A stretch of DNA of 64,000 bases from Hominisplanchenecus_A murintestinalis (GTDB taxonomy: Bacteria; Bacillota; Clostridia; Lachnospirales; Lachnospiraceae): positions 124,001 through 188,000 of the forward strand of contig NZ_CALPCM010000001.1 in the NCBI RefSeq assembly GCF_943193015.1. The letters run 5' to 3'. Position 1 is the first letter of the stretch. The number at the start of each line of letters is the position of its first letter. The translations under genes and the position numbers were made by a program. Below are positions 51,801-60,148 of the stretch, piece after piece. A model generated the notes under the pieces. That model did not search any database, was not told the origin of the DNA, and saw only the letters and a list, made by a program, of their open reading frames with translations.

Positions 51801-53983
51801 GATTCAACCAGGATAGTATAGGGGTTCTCCTTGCATGGTTCATAGAAGTCAGAAATTTTCATAGGACTTTCATATCCGGTAATATCGCTTATTGTACTGT
51901 CAGGTACAACTCCCATCTGCCGGGTAAATTGGCTGTCAATTTCGGCCTGGAGTTTCTGAACCAATTTCCCGTTCTGCTCTATCAGTGATTCTCCTGTTTC
52001 AAACATATTGTCCAGCGTAAAGGAACCAACATTACTGAAAGATGTGTCCATATTTGGATTCTGGTGCACAATTTCCCCATTTTCTTCTTTTGTGCCGTCC
52101 AGCGCAGTGTCAGTAACCCGGACATCTTGCCCATTTAGATTTTCTGTCCAGAATACTACACGGATGGAGGTGGTAATTTTCTCCCATTTCGGCACAAACC
52201 GCAGAACAAGGATATCCTGTGCTTCTACGCTGGAAATAATTTCAGCGTTATCTATAAAGTCTTTTGTCAATTGCAGTTTATGGCTGTCGTTAAGCGGTAC
52301 ATCTGCATATTCAGCAGGATTGCTCCCTTTTATCTGGTATTGCCAGCCGGTGAGCCTGTAACCTTTTTTGATTGATTTATCAGCAGGCAGGTCATTTGCT
52401 CTCTTATATGCTGCTTCATCATAAAAATTACTGAAATCTACATACTGTCCTACAGGAACCTGCTGGCGGTCAATGTAGACGTCGTCTGTATAAAAGATGA
52501 TCCGGATGGATTCCGGCATGTAGTAAATATTGACAACGGTAGAATCATCGGAAGCAATTGGCACCTGGGAGAAATGTACAACCTTATATCCGGTAATATC
52601 TATTGATCTGGCTTTCGTCATGGCGCCGACCCGGCCCTGCTCTGTAAGTTCATAGACGGTGCCATTGTTTTGGTAAACCTGCCAGTCATCACTTACGGTA
52701 ATGTCGGGATTTTCTATATTGTTTTTTGGAATAAGGTGGCGTACCGTATAGCTGCTTGTGTCACGCCGATAATACACGGTCACTGTCATATCCTGCGTCA
52801 GGCCGGAGACACTTAAGGTATAGGCATTCTCATCCCCGGCAGGACCGCCGTACATGGCAGGGGCAGTGTAGGAAAACTCTGCGCCGTTAATGGATACACG
52901 GCGGGCCTGTGCCCAGGCATTTTGATATTCCGGACTATCCGTATCAACTCCTTCTTTCAGGTTATAATCTCCCCTGGCAAGCGCCTCTTGAATCTGTTCC
53001 GGTGTTTCTTTGCCTGTGGGCGGAACTGCCAGGAACTGATTTAGTGGAGAAGGATTCAGTACTACACGGAAACCATTCAGATTTGAATTTTTACTTCCGG
53101 TATTGCCCGAAGCAGGAATATAGTGGGGAACTGACCAGTTTTTTAAAGACGCATGGCCGGATGTGTCTGGAAACAGCTCAATTTTATCGGTATCTGCTGC
53201 TTTTACCCCTGCCATGCCTCCGGTATTAGAATACAAATACTGAATCGTCAGCGTAATGCTTTTTGCGGGTATAAACTGTACGGTTTCAAATCTGCCCTGG
53301 TATATGCTTCGTGGCCGCACATTGCTGCTGCCGGCTGCCGGGCTGTCCTTAAGAACTGCTTTGTATCCGCTTTTGACCGTGTAAAGGATAACAATATTAC
53401 AGGTTGCATCCGCTTTTAAATTTTTAATATTTAGCTGAGGGCTGCCCTGAATCTGCGCCGATAATTCCTCACGGTGAAAAATGTGCTGTGATAAATCGTA
53501 TGAACCATTTTTGAAATTATCTTCGGTAAGTTTAAAAACTTCCTTCTCATCTAATTGCTTCATAATACCGTCTGCATAAAATCTGAGCCTGTGGGTAATA
53601 TTGAGTTGATAAGAGGATTTTTGTTTTTTTCCGGCGTTTACAGCTGTTTCGGGTTCACAGCTGCTTTCTGTCTCTGTCCCCTTTGTTTCCGCAACTGTTT
53701 CTGCTGCATTTTCCGTTTCTGTCCCCTCTGTTTCCGCAGCTGTTTTTGTTGTACTTTCTGTCTCTGTTTCCGTTGCGTCTGTGCTTTTTTCTGCGTCAGT
53801 TTCTGCTTTTTCCGAAGAAACTGACACATCGGCAGGAAGTGGCTCTGTGTCTTTTAGTTCTGTTTGTGCTTCAGATACGGCGGGCAGGCAAACCGCAGCT
53901 GAGAGCACCTGAACCGGAAGCAATGAAAATGCTAATACCAATGCCAGCAGCCGGGGCAGAATCTTTTTGCCTGTTTGTTTCAT
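48836..53983 (-). CDS. Very large sortase-anchored surface protein with beta-grasp/InlB-B-like repeats
   Basis: A 1,715-residue secreted protein. A signal peptide (LLALVLAFSLLPVQVLSAA) is followed by a Glu/Thr-rich repeat stalk at about residues 60-120. Many domains contain Tyr-rich MucBP-like and Listeria-Bacteroides (InlB B-repeat) motifs, such as VTFDFNGG..GHILDGW, VTFKPGKHGSLSG and ending in GYRFVGWSYN. A Lys/Pro/Thr linker precedes the sorting signal SPETG (residue 1680), a hydrophobic helix and RKRK. Wall anchoring by a class-D-like sortase is inferred; no sortase gene is in the window. Adhesion or host-glycan contact is likely, but no ligand can be named. Confidence 0.88.
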   Translation of the reverse strand: MKQTGKKILPRLLALVLAFSLLPVQVLSAAVCLPAVSEAQTELKDTEPLPADVSVSSEKAETDAEKSTDATETETESTTKTAAETEGTETENAAETVAETKGTETESSCEPETAVNAGKKQKSSYQLNITHRLRFYADGIMKQLDEKEVFKLTEDNFKNGSYDLSQHIFHREELSAQIQGSPQLNIKNLKADATCNIVILYTVKSGYKAVLKDSPAAGSSNVRPRSIYQGRFETVQFIPAKSITLTIQYLYSNTGGMAGVKAADTDKIELFPDTSGHASLKNWSVPHYIPASGNTGSKNSNLNGFRVVLNPSPLNQFLAVPPTGKETPEQIQEALARGDYNLKEGVDTDSPEYQNAWAQARRVSINGAEFSYTAPAMYGGPAGDENAYTLSVSGLTQDMTVTVYYRRDTSSYTVRHLIPKNNIENPDITVSDDWQVYQNNGTVYELTEQGRVGAMTKARSIDITGYKVVHFSQVPIASDDSTVVNIYYMPESIRIIFYTDDVYIDRQQVPVGQYVDFSNFYDEAAYKRANDLPADKSIKKGYRLTGWQYQIKGSNPAEYADVPLNDSHKLQLTKDFIDNAEIISSVEAQDILVLRFVPKWEKITTSIRVVFWTENLNGQDVRVTDTALDGTKEENGEIVHQNPNMDTSFSNVGSFTLDNMFETGESLIEQNGKLVQKLQAEIDSQFTRQMGVVPDSTISDITGYESPMKISDFYEPCKENPYTILVESVKGGNISEDTTQTTAAANGSTLVYVYYTRKVYTLDFIYYFPSSTAGGDASCVRASNDTAWFISNWSRFPDENPGNWYDIPIENLEGVPMIKTIEAKYGASLLGTWPEELETLQTRNENALRISWTTTAGLHNAHGRKGRNNGCIPGSYASMGASIIADPKNPAKKHSIIAFWKTYFNSYRYNYCYEVPGLTQSQLGTAVKIYDGAPKDTTMSPEEQTRRNTIYLVPQDNQIFRRYGFTDLLEVNYTGGQIIYPDDAGYNPNGNLYYAVRVYNNNYYAIARRANAAAAMAINAQNVSIRPHLEAVNQTADHSSELNSSDGSYSNGYSTLENPYDIYFYYTRDRYTITYLSDESTEIGQIELPYGTTLSKTKYAFDLNYKKTNGDYAQSDSNPDGWSLLIKGAENTADKQVSSTLPVCTKRAADGTKIWLFKGWALGPAGTRMMQWEDNARNLTPILDSNLLLYSAWMAPTYKVTFDFNGGTLIPGNNAAVNQYISANQSFVSSGQIPRLTRTGHILDGWIITRRGTASGTMIDENADTPFKFDQPVTSDLQVQAVWEPTSEVPIQYTIRYLVKDTDIKVREDKQMSGLFLSGTTVWEDAAPPTVPAYLDYIPTEQKVSVKLDSVHQDKNIITFYYAAPGMGQYTVEFINYETKSQPGVQPVYTRVENGAADQSAVYPTHADFQALSQRGYRLVDETGKDVADASHLQSLERIDGKENIFTFYVKPITYTITYLGVEDYLSAGNKLDNKTVYTVTSPDFKLVNPTRYTKDGKTYEFLGWSLGNGTTEITEKANQISKDIVVETGSTGHLVFVANWNPAVYTVTFKPGKHGSLSGKKKFEGINEGAIVSESGVTVPDVKPKTGYRFVGWSYNGDGSGTLYSSAKILKMKVTSHMVFTAQYKTAKSSGGGKKPTASEKPKDTEKPKETDKNKNSTKSGTSKTPVLTGVISRTASRSPETGDGTELLFWMLLFTGSLLGASILLVSRKRKTV
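53632..53806 (-). repeat. Glu/Thr coding tandem repeat in the surface-protein stalk
   Basis: A 27-base unit TCTGTCCCCT..GCAACTGTT occurs at 53673 and again at 53718 with two differences, giving a 45-base (15-residue) period, within a wider AETxGTETE-like degenerate array. Copy number could vary between strains. Confidence 0.6.
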
Positions 53984-54085
53984 AGATGCTTGCTCACTCC
54001 TTTCTTTGAGCAGTCCGCCATTTATGTAAAAACTTCATGCCGTTCCTACGGGCTGCTAAACCTTAATATTTAACTATATACTATG

Positions 54086-54114
54086 ATTATAGTGCAGACG
54101 CTGTTTTTTTTCAA
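54086..54114 (-). promoter_or_regulatory. Sigma-A promoter of the surface-protein gene
   Basis: On the - strand TTGAAA and TATAAT are 17 bases apart. The leader of about 95 bases can form small hairpins (CCGT-AGGA-ACGG inside AGCAG / CTGCT), which match no riboswitch class I know. Confidence 0.7.
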
Positions 54115-54179
54115 CAAAAAAAATATTGAAATGCAGGAAGCATTATGCAAATATCATAAAAATATAGTGAAGTTCCTAT

Positions 54180-54217
54180 AAAAAATCCCTCACAGCGTTT
54201 GCCATGAGGGTATTTTT
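54180..54217 (-). terminator. Rho-independent terminator of the phosphodiester-glycosidase-like gene
   Basis: CCCTCA / TGAGGG with a 12-base loop is followed by a T-run on the - strand, just after the stop codon. Confidence 0.8.
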
Positions 54218-54222
54218 CATGT

Positions 54223-55632
54223 TTATTCACTAAACAGCAGAAAGTCTCCGCAAGGGCGTTCTGTACCGTCTGTCGGATTGTTCATAATGTAACCGCGGTA
54301 AGCCATTGTGGCCGAACCGCCTCCGTCCATATTGTAAGCGTAAGTACAGCCGTGCTGACGGAAAATCGTACGCATCTGAGCCAGGGTAAGCCCCGGCGCA
54401 TTGCATACCAGAAGTACGTATTCTCCCGGACGGATCATTCCTGCCGCAGAGCGGGGATATGGTCCGGTCATGTCCGGGCTGGCATAAACCTGCGGATATC
54501 CCTGGTCGTAAAGGGAGGCGGGCTTTCCGTCCCGAAGCAGAATAGGACCGAAATTGAAAGTATCACGGACGCCGCCTTTTTTTAGCTGCACTGCACTTAG
54601 TCCCTGAGAAGGGCTGAACATAGTTCCGTCCCGTGAAATTGCCATCAGTGAATAGCTGGTTCCCAGCGCCTTATTGTATATCGTTCCGTTTTTCAGCATG
54701 ACAGCGTCAAATCCCGGTTTACCTGATGAATAGGAAAATGCGCTTCCGTTGATTCCGATCACTGCCCGGTTCTGTGCTACGGCATTGGAAGTTGTCTGAC
54801 GGGTGCCGCCATAGGTACCGTAAGAAAGAGCCGCTCTCATCTGGCTGATATTGGAAATTGTAACCCGTGCCGTCCAGTAAGTGGTACCGTAGTTTTGGAA
54901 CCTCTGCAGCCGTATTTTCAAGGTTCCGGTATTATATTCTATCTGTGTAGCAGCGTACATAGATTTTGCGTTGATACGCTCCCTGGTATCCAGAATACCT
55001 TTTGCATCTGCGTGATAATACCACTTACCGGTTTTGACCCAGCCGTTGTTTTGCAGTACGCCCTTTTTGGTAAAATAGTAATCTTTTTTCTTAATGCGCT
55101 GCATTTTTGTCACGCGGACACCGTTTGCATCCAGATAATAGCGGCTGCCCTTATATGTAAGCCATCCGGTCTTTTTTTTGCCTTTGGAAGTATAATAGTA
55201 CCACTTTCCGCCGATTTGCTGCCAGCCGCCTTTAAAGTTTTTAATCCAGCGGCCGTCCTCACCAACGAATTTGTTCTTTATCCAGCGATTGGTGACGCGC
55301 ACGCCTTTGGAATCTACATAGTATTTTTTGCTAATCCACTGGTTTTTTGCCATTCGTCCGTTGGATTTGAAAAAGTAGTAGTTATTGTCAATTTGTTTCC
55401 ACTTGCTTTTTAGCATCTTTCCGGTTTTCAGATGAAAATAATACTTGTATTTTCCAATCTTCTGTAATCCCCGAACCTGTATGCCATTTTTGTAATAATA
55501 ATGTGCGCTGCCTTCAATTACCCATCCGTTTTCCGCTGCATAAGCAATTTTGGAAGGCAATGCAAATGATGCAGCCAGCAGGCAGCTGGTCAAAAGAAAC
55601 AGTTTTAACCCCTTTGTTGTTATCTTCCGCAG
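54223..55632 (-). CDS. Secreted NAGPA-type phosphodiester glycosidase-like protein with wall-binding repeats; non-standard start
   Basis: About 469 residues if translation starts at CTG 55632 (ATT 55635 is an alternative); the first ordinary start is TTG 55593, which would cut the signal peptide. From CTG the chain has a basic n-region (RKITTKGLK), a hydrophobic core and an AYA-A cleavage site. Residues about 35-230 are Tyr/Trp/Gly-rich cell-wall-binding repeats such as GGKWYYYTSKGKKKTGW. The C-terminal domain matches the NAGPA phosphodiester glycosidase family, with VIGINGSAFSY and YNMDGGGSATM. GAAAGGGGAG precedes the proposed start. Substrate unknown. Confidence 0.8.
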   Translation of the reverse strand: MRKITTKGLKLFLLTSCLLAASFALPSKIAYAAENGWVIEGSAHYYYKNGIQVRGLQKIGKYKYYFHLKTGKMLKSKWKQIDNNYYFFKSNGRMAKNQWISKKYYVDSKGVRVTNRWIKNKFVGEDGRWIKNFKGGWQQIGGKWYYYTSKGKKKTGWLTYKGSRYYLDANGVRVTKMQRIKKKDYYFTKKGVLQNNGWVKTGKWYYHADAKGILDTRERINAKSMYAATQIEYNTGTLKIRLQRFQNYGTTYWTARVTISNISQMRAALSYGTYGGTRQTTSNAVAQNRAVIGINGSAFSYSSGKPGFDAVMLKNGTIYNKALGTSYSLMAISRDGTMFSPSQGLSAVQLKKGGVRDTFNFGPILLRDGKPASLYDQGYPQVYASPDMTGPYPRSAAGMIRPGEYVLLVCNAPGLTLAQMRTIFRQHGCTYAYNMDGGGSATMAYRGYIMNNPTDGTERPCGDFLLFSE

Positions 55633-55679
55633 AATAGATCTCCCCTTTCGCAGTCTTAAGTAACCTCTCCTCTTCTCCT

Positions 55680-55708
55680 ATTTTAGCAGATTTTCCAAGT
55701 CTCTGCAA
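55680..55708 (-). promoter_or_regulatory. Sigma-A promoter of the glycosidase-like gene
   Basis: On the - strand TTGCAG and TAAAAT are 17 bases apart, downstream of niaR and about 45 bases before the proposed start. Confidence 0.65.
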
Positions 55709-55736
55709 GCCGCCCCGGATTTTCCCTGTATCCGGA

Positions 55737-56279
55737 TTACTGTCCGCGGAAGTCAACCGGCTCATAGTCTTGCAGTCTGGCAAGAAATCCCCGGTTCTGC
55801 AAGCTCTCCTGAATCACATCAAGGCTTTGCTCGTCATCGGCAAATACGGTGTGATAGTGATAACCGGATGTCACATTTTTGAGCAGGCTGGAATTGCCGG
55901 AAATGATGCCTTCCATAAAGGTACGGATATCTTTCCGGGAACGGATATTCATATCAGCCCGGACGACTCCGTATACTTTATGATAGACAAATACATCCTG
56001 TATCCGCCCGCCTAAGTCTACAATCATTGTCAGCTCTTCTTCTACCTCTTCGTCTGAGTGAAGCACTTTAAAGATACGGCTGGCGTCGTTTTTCGCGTGC
56101 AGAAGATATCCGCGGCTTGCGGAAAAGATTTCGCAGCCATTCGCCCGGAGCAGCGCCACATCCTGTACGATGACCTGCCGGCTGACATGAAGCTGTTTGG
56201 CAAGGGATACGCCGGATACGGGCTTTTCACTGTCCGCTAATATTTGGATAAGCTGTTTTCTTCGTTCTTCACCAGTCAT
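55737..56279 (-). CDS. niaR: NiaR-type NAD biosynthesis repressor (HTH and 3H domains)
   Basis: A 180-residue regulator starting at the ATG ten bases after AAAGGA. The N-terminal HTH (PVSGVSLAKQLHVSRQVIVQD) is followed by a 3H domain with the nicotinate-sensing His residues in VYHKVYG and GYHYHTVFA. Family members repress de novo NAD genes and niacin transport when nicotinate is bound. It follows hisIE by 25 bases and may be read from the his transcript. Confidence 0.92.
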   Translation of the reverse strand: MTGEERRKQLIQILADSEKPVSGVSLAKQLHVSRQVIVQDVALLRANGCEIFSASRGYLLHAKNDASRIFKVLHSDEEVEEELTMIVDLGGRIQDVFVYHKVYGVVRADMNIRSRKDIRTFMEGIISGNSSLLKNVTSGYHYHTVFADDEQSLDVIQESLQNRGFLARLQDYEPVDFRGQ

Positions 56280-56304
56280 TTCCAGCAATTCCTTTCCTGT
56301 ATTT

Positions 56305-57597
56305 TTACCTCTGTGCCAATTCCTTTGTAATGTCTTCCCAGGTTACGCCTTTTTCTGCCATGAGTACCATCACATGGTAGAGGAAATCAGAAATCTCGTA
56401 TTTTATCTCTTCCGGGTTTGGATTCTTTGCGGCAATCACGATTTCCGTAGCCTCTTCTCCAACTTTTTTGAGGATTTTATCGATGCCTTTATCAAATAAA
56501 TAATTAGTGTAGGAACCTTCTTTTGGATGTTCTTTCCTGTCCAGGATTACGGAGAATACATTTTCAAATACCGTCATAGGATTTGTCTCATCGTAATCTT
56601 TTTTCACTAAATCACGGTAAAAGCAGCTTTTATTCCCAGTGTGGCAGGCTGCGCCTATCTGCACAACTTTTGCCAGAATCGTATCATTGTCACAATCAAT
56701 GGAGAGCTGGCGTACATATTGAAAATGTCCCGAAGTCAGTCCTTTTACCCACAGCTCATTCCGGCTGCGGCTCCAGTAGGTCATTTTTCCAGTGCGGATA
56801 GTGTTTTCAAAAGCTTCCCGGTTCATATATGCTGCCATCAGCACTTCCATGGTCTTATAGTCCTGCACGACTACCGGCACCAGCCCATTTTCATTTGTCT
56901 TAAATTCTGCCCACCGCATACTGCTCTCAAAAGTGTTTACGGGAATCCCTTTTTCTTTCGCCAGGAGCTTCAAACCCATGAAATCTGTACTCCGCTCCGA
57001 AAGCGCCCGTGCGCATACTCCGGAAACGTTTTCAACGCCCAAGAGATTTAAGATTCCGCCGGAATCTGCGCGCACCACTACAGGCATAACAGGGACGCTT
57101 ACTGCTTTACATGCTTCATTTACATGCACACTGTCTGCCAGCAGCAGCACTTCATCCGCATAGGTTTCAATAGCCTCTTTGTTGGCGAAAAGTTCTGTCA
57201 GGCTTCCGGCACACACAGCAATTTTCTCTTTTCCAAAACGTCTGGAAACCTCCGGAAGCAGTTCCACATTTTCGGGTTTGGAAAAATTCAGGAACGCCTT
57301 GCGGCACCCGGCATAGATTAGTTTTTTTACATCTTCCATGCGCCGTACATTTCCGCCCCCTGCAATAGGGATATCAACGCATCTGGACATTTCCTTTATC
57401 AGCAGGAGTGACTCCTCATGGGAAGTATCGTCCTCAGATAAATCAAACACCACGATTTCATCTGCGCCATGGTTGCTGTAATGTTGTGCCAGCTCTGCCG
57501 CATTGCCGCCCTCCCACGGTTCATCATCAGAAAGCCCACTGACGGCTTTTCCGTCCCGGATAAAAATATAAGATGCCAGTTTTTTATTTTTCATCAT
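56305..57597 (-). CDS. hisIE: HisIE with an N-terminal HisA/HisF-like domain lacking catalytic Asp
   Basis: A 430-residue three-domain protein. Residues 1-220 form a HisA/HisF-like barrel (IAGGGNVRRMEDVKKLIYAG), but the catalytic Asp of the CLDVxDG motif is missing (reads YIFIRDG) and the second Asp region reads IAVCAGS. Residues about 228-325 are HisI, phosphoribosyl-AMP cyclohydrolase, with DCDNDT and GAACHTGNKSCF metal sites. Residues about 335-430 are HisE, phosphoribosyl-ATP pyrophosphatase (KVGEEATEIVIAAKN). It performs steps two and three of His synthesis; the first domain is probably non-catalytic. It ends the his operon here. Confidence 0.93.
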   Translation of the reverse strand: MMKNKKLASYIFIRDGKAVSGLSDDEPWEGGNAAELAQHYSNHGADEIVVFDLSEDDTSHEESLLLIKEMSRCVDIPIAGGGNVRRMEDVKKLIYAGCRKAFLNFSKPENVELLPEVSRRFGKEKIAVCAGSLTELFANKEAIETYADEVLLLADSVHVNEACKAVSVPVMPVVVRADSGGILNLLGVENVSGVCARALSERSTDFMGLKLLAKEKGIPVNTFESSMRWAEFKTNENGLVPVVVQDYKTMEVLMAAYMNREAFENTIRTGKMTYWSRSRNELWVKGLTSGHFQYVRQLSIDCDNDTILAKVVQIGAACHTGNKSCFYRDLVKKDYDETNPMTVFENVFSVILDRKEHPKEGSYTNYLFDKGIDKILKKVGEEATEIVIAAKNPNPEEIKYEISDFLYHVMVLMAEKGVTWEDITKELAQR

Positions 57598-58188
57598 TTA
57601 TAATGTCCCTTTCGTTGATAATACGCCGCTGATGCGCGCATCATATGCGACTGCGGCATCAAGGGCCTTTGCAAATGCCTTAAAAGTACCTTCGGCAATA
57701 TGGTGGTTGTTAAAGCCTGAGATTTTTTTAATATGCAGGTTCATCGCTGCAGAATAGGAAACGGCATAAAAGAAATCATGAATCATTTCCGTATCCAGAG
57801 TTCCTATTTTTTCAACCGTATAACCGCAGTCAAAAGACAGATACGGCCTGCCGGATAAATCTACCGCGCAGAGTATCAGGGAGTCATCCATGGGCAGTAA
57901 TGCACTGCCATAGCGCACGATGCCTGCTTTATCTCCTGCTGCTTTCCGAATCGCTTCGCCCAGTACGATTCCCGTGTCTTCTATCGTGTGGTGGGAATCA
58001 ATTTCCGTATCGCCCTGAATCTGCGCATCCAAATCAAACAGCCCATGTCTTGCAAAGCCGGAAAGCATATGGTCAAAAAATGGAATGCCGGACTCGGCTT
58101 TACATATCCCTGTCCCATCAAGGTTGAGTGTGAGCCGGATTTTTGTCTCTTTTGTGTTTCTTTCTATGGTTGCTATACGCTCTGCCAT
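57598..58188 (-). CDS. hisB: Imidazoleglycerol-phosphate dehydratase
   Basis: A 196-residue Mn enzyme, the dehydratase only, without the phosphatase domain of E. coli HisB. Metal-site motifs are FFDHMLSGFARHG, DSHHTIEDTGIVLGEA and FNNHHIAEGTFKA. The start follows GAGGTG and lies eight bases past the hisD stop. It is directly followed by hisIE. Confidence 0.96.
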   Translation of the reverse strand: MAERIATIERNTKETKIRLTLNLDGTGICKAESGIPFFDHMLSGFARHGLFDLDAQIQGDTEIDSHHTIEDTGIVLGEAIRKAAGDKAGIVRYGSALLPMDDSLILCAVDLSGRPYLSFDCGYTVEKIGTLDTEMIHDFFYAVSYSAAMNLHIKKISGFNNHHIAEGTFKAFAKALDAAVAYDARISGVLSTKGTL

Positions 58189-58196
58189 GATACACC

Positions 58197-59489
58197 TCAC
58201 TTTTCAAAACGCACACGGATAGAATTCGCATGTGCGGTCAGCTGCTCTGCCTCGGCAAACTTTATGATATCCTCGCAGACAGGCTCTAACGCTTCACGTG
58301 AATAATAAATGATGCTGGATTTCTTGACGAAATCATCCACTGACAGGGGTGAGAAGAATTTCGCCGTCCCATTTGTGGGCAGCACATGGTTCGGACCGGC
58401 GAAATAGTCGCCCAGAGGTTCGCTGCTGTATTCGCCGATGAAAATGGCTCCTGCATTCTGGATTTTCGTCATTACCTGGAACGGTTCTTTTGTGACGATT
58501 TCCAGGTGTTCCGATGCGATTTCATTTGCCGCGTCAATGGCTTCCTCCATGTTGTCTGCCAGCAGGATATAGCCGTAATTATCAAGGGATTTCAGGATAA
58601 TCTCTTTTCTTGAAAGGACTTCTGTAAACTTGTCGATTTCTTCGGATACCCTGCGTGCAAGTTCCTCGCTTGTAGTGATCAGAATCGCGCTTGCCATCTC
58701 GTCATGCTCTGCCTGAGATAAGAGGTCTGCCGCTATGAAACGGGGATTTGCGCTCTCGTCTGCCAGCACCAGGATTTCACTGGGGCCTGCAATCGAGTCA
58801 ATACTTACGTGCCCATAAACGGCTTTTTTTGCCAGAGCTACGTAGATATTCCCGGGACCTACAATTTTGTCGACTTTCGGGATGCTCTCTGTTCCGAAAG
58901 CCAGCGCGGCAATCGCCTGTGCACCGCCCACTTTATAGATTTCGTCCGCTCCGGCCTCATGTGCGGCTACCAGTGTGTTTGGATTCACTTTTCCCTCTTT
59001 CCCGCAGGGAGTTGCCATCACAATCTTTCCCACGCCGGCGGCTTTTGCCGGAACAATATTCATAAGTACCGAGGAGGGATAGACGGCCTTTCCTCCGGGT
59101 ACATACACTCCTACTTTCGCCAGAGGTGAAATCTTCTGTCCCAGCATGGTTCCGTTTGGCTGGCTGTCAAACCAGCTGTAACGCTTCTGCTTTTCATGGT
59201 AGCTGCGGATGTTTATAAGAGCCTTCCGGATAACTTCCAGAAGTTCCGGTGAAACTTGTGCGTAGGCTGCCTGCAGCTCATCCTCTGTCACACGGATACT
59301 TTCAGCGGTAAGTTTCGCTTTGTCAAAACGCTCCGTAAATTCAAATACAGCGGCATCGCCCTTTTCCCGCACGGCATTTACGATATCCGCAACCTTTCCT
59401 TCATATTCTCCATAGCTAGCGGGGCTTCTTTTTAAAAGGTCACGCAGTAGATTCTGTTTTGTTTCTTTTGTTAATTTAATCGTGCGCAT
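58197..59489 (-). CDS. hisD: Histidinol dehydrogenase
   Basis: A 430-residue zinc enzyme oxidising histidinol to histidine in two steps. Typical motifs are VPGGKAVYPSSVLMNIVPA, IAGPSEILVLADES, SQAEHDEMASAIL and GPNHVLPTNGTAKF. It follows AAAGGAG and is in the middle of the hisZ-G-D-B-IE operon. Confidence 0.97.
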   Translation of the reverse strand: MRTIKLTKETKQNLLRDLLKRSPASYGEYEGKVADIVNAVREKGDAAVFEFTERFDKAKLTAESIRVTEDELQAAYAQVSPELLEVIRKALINIRSYHEKQKRYSWFDSQPNGTMLGQKISPLAKVGVYVPGGKAVYPSSVLMNIVPAKAAGVGKIVMATPCGKEGKVNPNTLVAAHEAGADEIYKVGGAQAIAALAFGTESIPKVDKIVGPGNIYVALAKKAVYGHVSIDSIAGPSEILVLADESANPRFIAADLLSQAEHDEMASAILITTSEELARRVSEEIDKFTEVLSRKEIILKSLDNYGYILLADNMEEAIDAANEIASEHLEIVTKEPFQVMTKIQNAGAIFIGEYSSEPLGDYFAGPNHVLPTNGTAKFFSPLSVDDFVKKSSIIYYSREALEPVCEDIIKFAEAEQLTAHANSIRVRFEK

Positions 59490-59499
59490 AGTTTCTCCT

Positions 59500-60135
59500 T
59501 TACAGCACAGACTTTAGGTCTGTCAGAATTTTTGTGATTCTCTCGTTTTCCATCCGCATACTCACCTGGTTTACTACGACTCTTGCTGAAAGAGGGCATA
59601 CTTCCTCCAGTACCTCCAGTCCGTTTTCACGGAGCGTAGTTCCTGTCTCTACGATGTCAACGATAACTTCGGAGAGGCCGACAATGGGAGCCAGTTCAAT
59701 GGAGCCGTTAAGTTTAATGATTTCCACTGTCTGATGCTTTTTATTATAAAAATAATCCTTTGCAATCCGGGGATATTTCGTTGCCACGCGTATCTGTTCC
59801 TGATGCAGCAGCAATTCCTTTGCTGAAGCGGGACCGCACACGCACATCCGGCATTTGCCGAATCCCAAATCCAGTACCTCATAGAGCTTCCGCTGCTCTT
59901 CCATGATAGTGTCCTCTCCCACAATTCCGATATCCGCCGCACCATATTCTACATAGGTAGGCACATCGGGACCTTTTGCCAGGAAAAACTTCAATTTCAG
60001 TTCTTCATTTACAAAAATCAGTTTCCGGGAGTCCTTATCTTTCATCTCTTCACAGGTAATCCCAATCTTTTCAAACAAATCCAGAGCCGTCTTTGCCAGC
60101 CGCCCCTTTCCCAGTGCAAATGTCAGGTATCTCAT
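59500..60135 (-). CDS. hisG: ATP phosphoribosyltransferase, short form
   Basis: A 211-residue HisG of the short type that lacks the C-terminal regulatory domain and needs HisZ. The start is the ATG of MRYLTFALGKGRLAK after GGGAGG. The PRPP site is in VDIVETGTTLRENGL. It catalyses the first step of His synthesis; feedback control is expected to be through HisZ, encoded just upstream. Confidence 0.97.
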   Translation of the reverse strand: MRYLTFALGKGRLAKTALDLFEKIGITCEEMKDKDSRKLIFVNEELKLKFFLAKGPDVPTYVEYGAADIGIVGEDTIMEEQRKLYEVLDLGFGKCRMCVCGPASAKELLLHQEQIRVATKYPRIAKDYFYNKKHQTVEIIKLNGSIELAPIVGLSEVIVDIVETGTTLRENGLEVLEEVCPLSARVVVNQVSMRMENERITKILTDLKSVL

Positions 60136-60148
60136 CTTCCAGTCCTCC

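Noticed and set aside
53632..53806. Short repeats as a CRISPR array
   Set aside because: They code for a Glu/Thr stalk in frame, units are degenerate, and no spacers or cas genes are present.
53990..54085. Leader of the surface-protein gene as a riboswitch
   Set aside because: Small hairpins can be drawn, but I could not match the sequence to any riboswitch class I know.
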